DNA of 7,088 bases from Acidobacteriaceae bacterium (GCA_003154055.1 PMCH01000085.1:1-7088); one strand, 5' to 3'. Positions 1-6,392 are shown, numbered from the stretch's first letter. A program made the numbers and translations. Notes: generated by a model not told the origin, from the letters alone.

Positions 1-1340
1 TTCTTGGTTGTAAAAAATGGCTCGAAGATTCGTTCCCGGGTTTCAGCGTCCATCCCGCAACCGGTGTCGCTGACGGCGAGTGCGACCGCCGGCTCCTCGC
101 TTCCGGGCATCGTTCTGGCTTGGGTCGAGAAGGTGATCCGCCCACCGTTGGGCATTGCATCGCGTGCGTTGAGCGCAAGATTGAGCAGCACCTGCCGCAA
201 CTGGCCAGGATCCGCCAGCACCATCCCCTGCGGGGCTCCGAGAGTTGTGGCTAATTCAATGTGTTCGCCGATCAGCCGCCGCAGCAGGTTCTCGGTGGAC
301 GAGATCACTTCGTTCAGGAACACCGGGCGCAGTTGCGGCGCCTGCTTGCGCGCGACCGCCAGCAACTGCTGGGTCAGGGCCGCTCCCTGCTCTCCCGCCA
401 GCCGGATCTCCTCCACATGCGCCCGTCTCTGTTCTTCCGATTCGGAACCCGTCAGCAACAGATCGCAATACAGCAGGATTCCGGTCAGCAGGTTATTGAA
501 ATCGTGCGCGATTCCACCTGCCAACCTTCCGATGACTTCCATTTTTCCGGCTTCGCGCAGTTGCTCTTCCGCTCGCTTGCGTTCGGTGGTGTCCTCCAGC
601 ATGGCGATCACGAAGGCCGGCTGGCCGACCGAATCCCGCACCAGCGACACCGTCACATGTCCCCAGAGATAGGTCCCATCCTTGCGCCGGTACCGCTTCT
701 CCAGGTCAAAGGACTCGCGCAAGCCCAGCGCCAGTGCCTTCAAAAGAACGTCGTCTTCCTGGAAGTCACCCGGGTGAAACTCGCGCACATGCATCCCAAT
801 CAGATCCGCCGCACTGTAGCCCAGCATTCTTGAGAATGCGGGGTTGCTTTCAATGATCTGTCCGTCGAGTGTGCAAGTACAGATCCCGATCGCCGCAGCT
901 TCAAAAATTGCGCGGAACCGCGGTTCGCCATTCCGCAACATGGTTCCAACTTCGGCGCGCCGCGTTTCGTGGAAGGCCGTCAGGACCAGTGTCCGGGCCC
1001 CAAAGCGGAAGTTCGTACACCGGAGCGCCACCCGCACTTCTTCCTGGCCGTCCCGCCGGACGCTGCATTCACAAGCCGGGTTTTCACATTGCGTCTCCGC
1101 CGAACCTCGCGACAGGTCACGACAAAACAGCCCGCGAGGAAAGAACCGTTCCACTGGTTGGGTTACCACCGACGCTGGATCCTCGTACCCCAGCAATTTC
1201 GCGGCGGCGGAATTGGCGAGCACGACTCGTTCGTTCTCCACCACCAGCAGGCCCTCGGGAGCCGCTTCGAACGCGCCCCACGCCAGTTGCTGTACTTTCA
1301 TGTCCAGCCGCTTTGCAGACGTTTGCGTTCCTACACCCAT
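1..1340 (-). CDS. PAS-PAS sensor histidine kinase, 3' end cut by window edge
   Basis: A two-component sensor kinase that should autophosphorylate a histidine and pass the phosphate to a response regulator. 446 residues are visible and the frame is still open at base 1. No transmembrane segment or signal peptide is present, so it is probably cytosolic. Domains in order: PAS 1 (about 17-125), PAS 2 (about 138-255, ending in the usual LEDTTERKRAEEQLREA linker), HisKA (about 265-332) with the H-box GGIAHDFNNLL and phosphoacceptor His279, then HATPase_c with N-box NLALNARDAMPNGG (Asn391), G1 box DTGCGM (425-430) and F-box IFEPFFTTK at the edge. All catalytic boxes seen are intact. The ATG at 1340 is preceded by GGGAGAG with 8 nt spacing, which favours this start. 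PAS 1 has an unusual cysteine cluster (Cys73, 85, 90, 92). The ligand is unknown. A C-terminal receiver (hybrid kinase) beyond the edge cannot be excluded. Confidence 0.93.
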   Translation of the reverse strand, partial: MGVGTQTSAKRLDMKVQQLAWGAFEAAPEGLLVVENERVVLANSAAAKLLGYEDPASVVTQPVERFFPRGLFCRDLSRGSAETQCENPACECSVRRDGQEEVRVALRCTNFRFGARTLVLTAFHETRRAEVGTMLRNGEPRFRAIFEAAAIGICTCTLDGQIIESNPAFSRMLGYSAADLIGMHVREFHPGDFQEDDVLLKALALGLRESFDLEKRYRRKDGTYLWGHVTVSLVRDSVGQPAFVIAMLEDTTERKRAEEQLREAGKMEVIGRLAGGIAHDFNNLLTGILLYCDLLLTGSESEEQRRAHVEEIRLAGEQGAALTQQLLAVARKQAPQLRPVFLNEVISSTENLLRRLIGEHIELATTLGAPQGMVLADPGQLRQVLLNLALNARDAMPNGGRITFSTQARTMPGSEEPAVALAVSDTGCGMDAETRERIFEPFFTTK

Positions 1341-1485
1341 TTCCACTGCTCTCCCATCACCACCACGTTTCGGCTCAGGGTGGCAGGATGCCGGGCAGCG
1401 CCAGGGAACTCCATTGCATTTCCAAGCTGGGAAAAAATGGGACACTCCAGCTCTCAGAAGATGGAGCACGCTTCCTATTTTGGAA

Positions 1486-1514
1486 ATACTAGACAATCGG
1501 GTAGGACATGCTAA
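1486..1514 (-). promoter_or_regulatory. weak sigma-70-type promoter candidate for the histidine kinase gene
   Basis: On the minus strand TTAGCA (1514-1509) and TAGTAT (1491-1486) are separated by 17 nt, each matching the consensus at 4 of 6 positions. Transcription would start near 1479, giving a leader of about 140 nt. This is the best pair I found in the 240 bp between the kinase start and the upstream terminator, but the match is modest and could be chance. Confidence 0.22.
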
Positions 1515-1531
1515 GTACGTGCATCACATCA

Positions 1532-1544
1532 ATTTGTGACAAAT
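1532..1544. repeat. 13-bp palindrome upstream of the kinase gene
   Basis: ATTTGT-G-ACAAAT is a perfect inverted repeat with 6-bp arms around one central base. It lies in the non-coding stretch between the kinase gene and the terminator of the lipoprotein gene, just upstream of the weak kinase promoter candidate. It has the form of an operator for a dimeric regulator. No regulator family is assigned. Confidence 0.4.
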
Positions 1545-1580
1545 CGGAGGGGCGTCGAACGGTAGATTGCCCAAATTGAC

Positions 1581-1608
1581 ACAAAAAGGGGCGCCTTGTC
1601 GGCGCCCC
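1581..1608 (-). terminator. rho-independent terminator of the lipoprotein gene
   Basis: A perfect 8-bp GC-only stem (GGGGCGCC 1588-1595 with GGCGCCCC 1601-1608) encloses a 5-nt loop. On the minus strand it is followed by a T-run (TTTTTGT, complement of 1581-1587). It begins 27 nt past the stop codon at 1635. The plus-strand side has no T-run, so it should act on the minus strand only. Confidence 0.9.
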
Positions 1609-1634
1609 AAATCGGAATATCTGGTTCCATCCTG

Positions 1635-2326
1635 CTACGGCACATCCACCGCCTGAGCCAGCCGGAAAGTCAGCCGGCGCTCTTCGCCAAGAGAGACTTC
1701 TTTCTTGCCCGTGGCATAGGCTGCGCCCGTTCCGGCCGCTGCTCCCGCACCCGTTCCAATCAGCGCTCCCTTGCCGCCGCCCGCCAGACCGCCCACCAGG
1801 GCCCCTGTCCCCGCCCCGCCTCCCATCATCGCGAGGTTGCGGTTCTGGTGCGCACCGCCCTTGGCGAAGATGCTGGACGTTGCGACCGACACCGGCTTTC
1901 CCCCAACCTTCAGGCTGACCAGTGCAATCCGAAGATAGCCGGGGTCATGCAATCGTCCGGACGCTTTCGCTGCCAGTACCCGTCCGGTGACTGCCGCGCC
2001 CCGCGCGGCTACCGTCCGTCCCTCGATCACGATTGGTTCATCCAATACGCCCTTGAAACTATCTCCTGCCGCGACGTCGCACTCGACACCGTACCTTGCA
2101 GTCGGATCGTGACCGGCGTCCCGGCCGGAAGTCTGGTCCCTCCCGGGAATGGCGAGGGGCTCGACGAGGCGCCCGCCGATTCCGAGTTGCGGGCAAACGG
2201 CAGCCCTTGTGGTTCCTCGTTGCCGGCGGATCCATCTCCGGGGATGCCCGCCTGCCGGGCGCATCCAGCGGCCAGGCCGAGAAGCACAACCAGAGCTGCC
2301 ACCAAACTAGCCTGCGACGGTTTCAT
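1635..2326 (-). pseudogene. glycine-zipper lipoprotein gene, split by a one-base frameshift
   Basis: One gene in two frames. The 5' part starts at ATG 2326, after AGGGGA with about 5 nt spacing. It encodes a lipoprotein signal MKPSQASLVAALVVLLGLAAGC with Cys22 as the likely lipidated residue, a low-complexity Ser/Pro/Gly stretch, then LPAGTPVTIRLQGTVSSATS. The same domain continues one frame away as AGDSFKGVLDEPIVIEGRTVA, then a beta-rich region and a glycine zipper (GGGAGTGALVGGLAGGGKG...), and ends at TAG 1635. Restoring one base near 2070-2072 gives a continuous product of about 230 residues. Without it the 5' frame reads 21 more codons and stops at 2027. Glycine-zipper segments of this kind usually associate with membranes; the exact function is unknown. 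Whether the break is a true mutation or a sequencing error cannot be told from one sequence. A strong terminator and a sigma-54 promoter candidate flank the gene, which argues it was a functional single-gene unit. Confidence 0.85.
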
Positions 2327-2355
2327 CGGATCCCCTTTCCGCGCGCCCATAAACC

Positions 2356-2370
2356 GCACGACAAGTGCCA
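2356..2370 (-). promoter_or_regulatory. sigma-54 (-24/-12) promoter candidate for the lipoprotein gene
   Basis: The minus strand reads TGGCAC-N5-GTGC (2370-2356), with the invariant GG and GC exactly 10 nt apart. The -24 element matches TGGCAC fully and the -12 element differs from TTGC at one base. The expected transcription start is near 2345, about 19 nt before the ATG at 2326, leaving room for the Shine-Dalgarno. The position is what one expects of a real promoter. The match alone is suggestive, not proof. Confidence 0.5.
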
Positions 2371-2426
2371 TCCGCTCCACTGAAAACACAAGCCCTGACG
2401 CCGGCCACGAATCTCAAACCGTGTAG

Positions 2427-2450
2427 TTTTGGCCAAAAGCCAAGCGCCAA
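2427..2450. promoter_or_regulatory. palindrome TTTTGGCCAAAA plus GCCAA direct repeats, possible activator site
   Basis: A perfect 12-bp palindrome occupies 2427-2438. Overlapping it, GCCAA occurs three times at a 7-bp period (2432, 2439 and 2446). The block is about 57 bp upstream of the -24 element of the sigma-54 candidate and about 85 bp from the predicted start site, a usual distance for an enhancer-type activator site. It could equally be a repressor operator. The regulator is unknown. Confidence 0.35.
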
Positions 2451-2460
2451 CTGCTTGCCC

Positions 2461-2500
2461 CCAAAACAAAACGGAGGAAGTCATTTGCCCTTCCTCCGTT
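2461..2500 (-). terminator. rho-independent terminator of the Asp-box protein gene
   Basis: An 11-bp perfect stem (2470-2480 with 2490-2500, AACGGAGGAAG / CTTCCTCCGTT) has a 9-nt loop. On the minus strand it is followed by a T-rich tract (TTTTGTTTTGG, overlapping the base of the stem). It lies 20 nt after the stop codon at 2520. Confidence 0.85.
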
Positions 2501-2519
2501 CCGGTTGGTTCCGTTTCTA

Positions 2520-4514
2520 CTAGTTCGAACTGCCCGCGTCAGCAGCGGCGCTCATCGACTCGTTTTCCGGCTGCAGGACCACGCCGTCAAACGGAGTCGC
2601 ACCGACCAGCCGCCCACCCACAACGCTGACCCGCCGCAGCGGATATCCTGCGTCCGGACCGCGCTGCCAGGAGTGTCCACCGTCGATGCTGTGGAAGATC
2701 ACGCCGGTCGCGTCGCTGGTAGCCAGCAAACGCTTGTGCGTGGAGTCGAAGCTGACCGAGGTAATGTCCTTCCCGGGCAGGCCGTTCACTGCGTGCTCCC
2801 AGGTGCTGCCGCCGTCTCCGGTGCGATAGGCACCCTCGCGCGAGGCGACCACGATGTCGTTCTCGGAAGCGATGGCTGCCGTCCGGATGCTGACCACAAA
2901 CGGAGGCAGGGCTGACTGCTTCCAGTTCGTTCCTGCATCCTTCGAGACCAGCACGCTCGACCGGGTCGCGGCAACCATCACCGGACCGTGCGCGCGTACG
3001 GCTACAAAGTCTTTCTGTCCCATGAGGGGTCCGCCCTTCCAGGTCTTACCCTGGTCGGTGCTGGTGAAAACGCCCGCGGAAGTCGCGGCCATCCAGCGCT
3101 CGGAACCGAGTTCGAGGTCGTTGACCCGCGCGTCCATTTCTGACTTGCTGGCGGTGGTCGTGGTCACCGGTTTCTTCGATCCCTTACGCACCGTCTTGGC
3201 GGTCTTTTCCGTAACCACCGTGTTCACCGAGTGCCACTGGCTCGCGTTGCGGTCCAGAGCAAACATGCCACGGTTGGTTCCGGCCACCAGCGTGCCGTTC
3301 GAGGATTGCTTCAGCGAGAAGACATCCCGCCCGCCCAGCCCGGCGCTCTTCTGCAGCCAGTGCTGTCCGGCATCGCGGGAATAGAACACGCCGCCGTATT
3401 CCCGGTCATTGACCAGGCCCACGTAGAACGTGTCCGCTTCCTTGTTGTCAGCCAGAATCGCCGACACATACCGGTGCGCATACCCGTGGTTCGAAGTCGT
3501 CCAGTTCTGCGTTCCGTCGGTGCTGGCCATCACGCCGCTGCGGTCCGTGGCCAGAAGAACGTGGTTCGAATCCCGCGGATCGACCAGCACATCGTTGACT
3601 ACGATTTCCGGATTGCTCACGCGCTTCCAGGTTTTGCCGAGGTCCATCGTCTTCCACAGACCCTCGGTTGTGCCTGCGTACACAATGTTTTCGTTCGTCG
3701 GATCCTGCTTCAGCACGCGCGTGCGGCGCGCCGAAAACGGAATCCCCTGGATCTTTGAAAACTGGCCGCCCGCGCTCTCGCTCTTGTAAATTCCAGAGCA
3801 GGCGCTGGCGAAAACCACTGCCGGGTTGGCGTGGTCCACGATCACCGAAAACACGTCGGAGTCGTCGATCATGCCCTTGTTGATGCGCTGCCAGGTAGCG
3901 CCCGCGTCCGCCGTCTTCCACGCCAGGTGCCAGGTTCCGGCATATACGGTGTTGGGATCCTTCGGATCGATCGCGATTGACTCAATGTTCTTGATGTCCG
4001 CGTGATTCGCGGGCGAGAGGCGTTCCCAGCTGTCGCCGCCATTGTTGCTGCGGAATACTCCATCCAGCGCTCCGGCTACGAGCACCTTGGAATTGCCGTG
4101 GAACACGGCCATGGCGCGAATGGATTTGCCGTGCATCGCGGGCAATGTTTCCCAGTTCTTGCCGCCGTCGCGCGTGCGGAAGACGTCGCCAATCTGCTGG
4201 CTCGAAACGCTCCACGCCGACACGTAAATATGGTTGGCATTCTGCGGATCGAGCGCGATGTGGTCGAGCACGTAGTCATCGCCGCCCAGTCGAGCGAAAT
4301 GCGCCCAGTTGTGCCCGCCATCGTTGGAGACAAACAATTGGCCGGTGCTGGTTCCGAGCAGAATGTGATCCGGATTCTTCGCGTCGTACGCCAGACTCCG
4401 GGCATCGCCGCCATCCGGACCCACCACCTGCCACGGGCCAGACGCCAGGACTGCCGTGCTTACCAGACTTATCGCGAACACCAACAAAATCTTGCGGACC
4501 ATGGCCCAGTTCAT
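2520..4514 (-). CDS. secreted Asp-box (BNR/sortilin-like) beta-propeller protein
   Basis: A 664-residue exported protein of unknown substrate. An N-terminal signal peptide (KILLVFAISLVSTAVLASG, cleavage probably near residue 25) leads into repeated blades with the Asp-box pattern S/T-x-D-x-G-x-x-W. I find it at residues 63, 114, 156, 201, 245, 289, 331, 379, 485, 524, 565 and 609, with a degenerate copy at 420. The usual spacing is 40 to 50 residues. Such repeats form propellers in sialidases, VPS10/sortilin and Ycf48-like proteins. No sialidase catalytic set is evident, so a binding or scaffold role is more likely than hydrolysis. A Lys/Thr-rich insert (about 432-463) separates a larger N-terminal from a smaller C-terminal repeat set. 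ATG 4514 gives the longest frame; ATG 4502 (MVRKILL) would give a more typical signal peptide. Neither has a well-placed Shine-Dalgarno. No transmembrane anchor is seen at the C-terminus. Confidence 0.88.
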   Translation of the reverse strand: MNWAMVRKILLVFAISLVSTAVLASGPWQVVGPDGGDARSLAYDAKNPDHILLGTSTGQLFVSNDGGHNWAHFARLGGDDYVLDHIALDPQNANHIYVSAWSVSSQQIGDVFRTRDGGKNWETLPAMHGKSIRAMAVFHGNSKVLVAGALDGVFRSNNGGDSWERLSPANHADIKNIESIAIDPKDPNTVYAGTWHLAWKTADAGATWQRINKGMIDDSDVFSVIVDHANPAVVFASACSGIYKSESAGGQFSKIQGIPFSARRTRVLKQDPTNENIVYAGTTEGLWKTMDLGKTWKRVSNPEIVVNDVLVDPRDSNHVLLATDRSGVMASTDGTQNWTTSNHGYAHRYVSAILADNKEADTFYVGLVNDREYGGVFYSRDAGQHWLQKSAGLGGRDVFSLKQSSNGTLVAGTNRGMFALDRNASQWHSVNTVVTEKTAKTVRKGSKKPVTTTTASKSEMDARVNDLELGSERWMAATSAGVFTSTDQGKTWKGGPLMGQKDFVAVRAHGPVMVAATRSSVLVSKDAGTNWKQSALPPFVVSIRTAAIASENDIVVASREGAYRTGDGGSTWEHAVNGLPGKDITSVSFDSTHKRLLATSDATGVIFHSIDGGHSWQRGPDAGYPLRRVSVVGGRLVGATPFDGVVLQPENESMSAAADAGSSN

Positions 4515-4538
4515 AAGCGTAAATTGACCCCTGCGAAC

Positions 4539-4567
4539 AGTATTCGCCTGTCCCCAGAGACTGACAG
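4539..4567 (-). promoter_or_regulatory. sigma-70-type promoter candidate for the Asp-box protein gene
   Basis: On the minus strand CTGTCA (4567-4562) and AATACT (4544-4539) are separated by exactly 17 nt, each matching the consensus at 4 of 6 positions. Transcription would start near 4532, giving a leader of under 20 nt before ATG 4514. A 7-bp inverted repeat overlaps the -35 element and the spacer. Confidence 0.35.
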
Positions 4568-4569
4568 GC
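4546..4569. repeat. 7-bp inverted repeat over the promoter of the Asp-box gene
   Basis: GCCTGTC (4546-4552) and GACAGGC (4563-4569) are perfect inverted copies with a 10-nt spacer, arm centres 17 bp apart. One arm covers the -35 candidate and the other lies in the promoter spacer, which is a repressor-operator arrangement. There is no T-run next to it, so it is not a terminator. Confidence 0.45.
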
Positions 4570-4607
4570 TAGCACGGTGGGGACAAGGTTACCGAAGAAC
4601 AGAGACG

Positions 4608-4638
4608 AAAAAAGGCCGGTGGGGTTGTCCCACCGGCC
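4608..4638 (-). terminator. rho-independent terminator of the OmpA-like gene
   Basis: A perfect 10-bp stem (GGCCGGTGGG 4614-4623 with CCCACCGGCC 4629-4638) has a 5-nt loop. On the minus strand it is followed by six T residues (complement of 4608-4613). It lies 24 nt after the stop codon at 4663. Confidence 0.93.
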
Positions 4639-4662
4639 TCTGTATGCCCTTCTTACTTGTTT

Positions 4663-6279
4663 TTATGGGGCTTTCTTGGCGGCTTTCTTAGCCACCGGCT
4701 TGGGATGGTCCGGAATCGCCTTGATCTGCGACTCGTCCACCGCGCTGGTGGTGCCGGCCTCGGCGAAGGTGGCGCCCGCGGGGACGATCCACTGCTCCGA
4801 GGTCATCGTGCCCTCATTGCCCGTGCGGGTCTCGATCCGGCTGGGGTCAATGTTCTGCTTGGCCTCGCCTCCCGAGATGTACGCTTTCACATCCACCGCG
4901 CGCTCAGCCGCCAGGTTCTTACGCTTCTCCTTCGGATCGGCGTTGCCTACCACGACCAGCTTGGCTTCCGGATCCTGCTGCAGCCGCAGTGCAACGTCAT
5001 CCAACATGGCCTTGCAGGTATTGTCCACGCGCCAGGGCTTCTTCACGTTCGGGTACTGGCACTCGTTCAGTTTGCTGGATTGCGGCGGCGGCGGTGGCGG
5101 GTTCTCTACATTCACCGAGCTTGAGCTCGATGCCGTCAGACCGCGCGAATCGGTACAGGTCGCGTTAATCGTGACCGTACCGGCCGGGGCGCCCGTCGTA
5201 TTCAGCGTGGCCGAATTTCCGCTGCCGGAAATGCTGCCGCTGCTGGCTGTCCAGCCACCCACCGTGACCGGTACGTTATCCGGGCTGGTGCAAGTGCAGG
5301 TGACCGTGGCCGGCGATCCGGTTTGTACCGTCGTCGGACTCGCCGTGCACGACATCTGCGGCGGATTCTTCGGCAGCTCTTTCACGGTGAAATTTCCCGT
5401 GCAGCTTGCCTCGCCACCCTTCTTCACTTTCGGGTCCACTACGCGCGCGGTTGCCGTGTAGCTGCCGCCCGTCATGCCGTTGGTGTCAATGGTCGCTCCC
5501 GTGTCTTTCCCCTCGATCTTGCCACCGGTGCTGGCCCAGTTGTAGGTCAAGGTGTGCTTGGGATTGAAGTTGCTCGGAGCCACGGTTACATGGACCGGTT
5601 CACCGACCATCACTTCGCTGTGATCCACCGAGCAAGCCGCTGCCGGAGCCGGCTCTTGTCCGCCACCGAAGTTGAGGACGATGCCGGTGCGCAAGCGCGC
5701 GCCATTCAGCACGGGGCGCCGGAGGCTTCCGGGTTCTCCCGCGCCTACGTCACCGGCAAAATTATGCCGGCCCAGAACATAGTCCGCCTCGATCAGGCGG
5801 AAGCTCAACGGCTTCCATATCTTCAAGTCGATGCCGCCGCCCAGAATGGCGCCGATCCCATTGCTCGAACTCACGTCCCTGGGAGACAGGCGGTTCCATC
5901 CCAGCATCGTGTGGACGAACATGTTCACGTTCTCGCCCCGCCACATCAGGCGAGGTCCCACCGAAAGCGTGTGTTCATTGACTTGGTCACCCCAATTGGT
6001 GCCAGCATCAAACGAGAGGCCCCAAATCTTGTCAAAGTTATAGGTCGCCGTCCCGCCAAAGCCCTTTGGCAGGCTCGACAATTTGGTGGCGACCGGCGGT
6101 TGCGTGATGCCCAACGGCACGGTTCCACCCGGATTGAGCCATTGATAGCCGAGAAAAACATCTACCTTCGGCGGTTTATCGTCCTGAGCATTGGCAAGGA
6201 CCGCCAACCCACACACCAACACTGCGAGAATAAGACCAGCTGCCATGCTTTTCGAGCGAGTCTGGTGACAAAGTGACAT
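4663..6279 (-). CDS. OmpA-family outer-membrane protein with two Ig-like domains
   Basis: A 538-residue envelope protein that probably spans the outer membrane and binds peptidoglycan. Order: signal peptide (1-31, cleavage after ANA); beta-barrel of alternating strands (about 36-206, ending RLRTGIVLNF with a terminal Phe); Ig/PKD-like domain 1 (about 214-300, Cys216 and Cys293 as a possible disulfide); Ig-like domain 2 (about 309-392, Cys311 and Cys375, plus a CTC at 328-330); polyproline linker (394-399); OmpA C-terminal domain (about 404-490); Lys/Ala-rich tail. The C-terminal domain has GNAD where OmpA has GHTD, then NLAAERAVDVKAYI and a later RIETRTGNEG, so the Asp and Arg expected to contact peptidoglycan are retained. 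The frame is open up to 6369, but ATG 6279 follows GGGAGGA at ideal spacing and starts directly at the signal peptide, so I chose it. It is a single-gene unit with its own terminator. Confidence 0.9.
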   Translation of the reverse strand: MSLCHQTRSKSMAAGLILAVLVCGLAVLANAQDDKPPKVDVFLGYQWLNPGGTVPLGITQPPVATKLSSLPKGFGGTATYNFDKIWGLSFDAGTNWGDQVNEHTLSVGPRLMWRGENVNMFVHTMLGWNRLSPRDVSSSNGIGAILGGGIDLKIWKPLSFRLIEADYVLGRHNFAGDVGAGEPGSLRRPVLNGARLRTGIVLNFGGGQEPAPAAACSVDHSEVMVGEPVHVTVAPSNFNPKHTLTYNWASTGGKIEGKDTGATIDTNGMTGGSYTATARVVDPKVKKGGEASCTGNFTVKELPKNPPQMSCTASPTTVQTGSPATVTCTCTSPDNVPVTVGGWTASSGSISGSGNSATLNTTGAPAGTVTINATCTDSRGLTASSSSSVNVENPPPPPPQSSKLNECQYPNVKKPWRVDNTCKAMLDDVALRLQQDPEAKLVVVGNADPKEKRKNLAAERAVDVKAYISGGEAKQNIDPSRIETRTGNEGTMTSEQWIVPAGATFAEAGTTSAVDESQIKAIPDHPKPVAKKAAKKAP

Positions 6280-6283
6280 ACAA

Positions 6284-6290
6284 TCCTCCC
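6284..6290 (-). promoter_or_regulatory. Shine-Dalgarno that decides the OmpA-like start
   Basis: The minus strand reads GGGAGGA, with GGAGG ending 5 nt before ATG 6279. It is the strongest ribosome binding site in the window. It argues against the upstream in-frame ATGs at 6369 and 6336. Confidence 0.85.
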
Positions 6291-6344
6291 AATCAGAACC
6301 ACTTATCGCAGAACTTTTCAACGAACCTGAGATCATGGGGCCTG

Positions 6345-6365
6345 TTGCCGGGGCAAGGATTTGCC
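6345..6365. repeat. alternating TTGCC / GGCAA half-sites in the divergent intergenic region
   Basis: TTGCC (6345-6349), GGCAA (6352-6356) and TTGCC (6361-6365) form two overlapping inverted repeats, with 2-nt and 4-nt spacers, that share the middle arm. The block lies 66 to 86 bp upstream of the OmpA-like start and about 180 bp upstream of the response-regulator gene. It could be an operator or a hairpin in the leader of the OmpA-like transcript. Confidence 0.35.
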
Positions 6366-6386
6366 GCACCGTCTTAGGAACCCAAA

Positions 6387-6392
6387 ATTCTA
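6387..6392 (-). promoter_or_regulatory. possible -10 element for the OmpA-like gene
   Basis: The minus strand has TAGAAT (6392-6387), 5 of 6 matches to TATAAT. No good -35 exists at 16 to 18 nt; the nearest, TTCTGA at 16 nt spacing, matches only 3 of 6. If it is used, the leader would be about 100 nt and an activator would probably be needed. Confidence 0.25.

Noticed and set aside
844..1539. Plus-strand open frames antisense to the histidine kinase
   Set aside because: The minus strand has a clear domain-bearing product; the plus-strand translations are low-complexity with no family signature.
1596..2426. Plus-strand open frame of 276 codons
   Set aside because: It is antisense to the lipoprotein gene, runs through its terminator and promoter region, and its product is Arg/Pro/Ser-rich with no recognisable domain. 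GC-rich DNA gives such shadow frames.
5323..6276. Plus-strand open frame of 317 codons antisense to the OmpA-like gene
   Set aside because: The product is Arg/His/Ala-rich with no domain, and the opposite strand has a signal peptide, strong ribosome site and terminator.
6353..6365. Sigma-54-like GGCA...TTGC on the minus strand before the OmpA-like gene
   Set aside because: GG and GC are 9 nt apart, not the required 10, and the sequence is better explained as TTGCC/GGCAA half-sites.
6280..6369. 30-residue N-terminal extension of the OmpA-like protein from ATG 6369
   Set aside because: It would put the signal peptide internally, and the strong Shine-Dalgarno belongs to ATG 6279.
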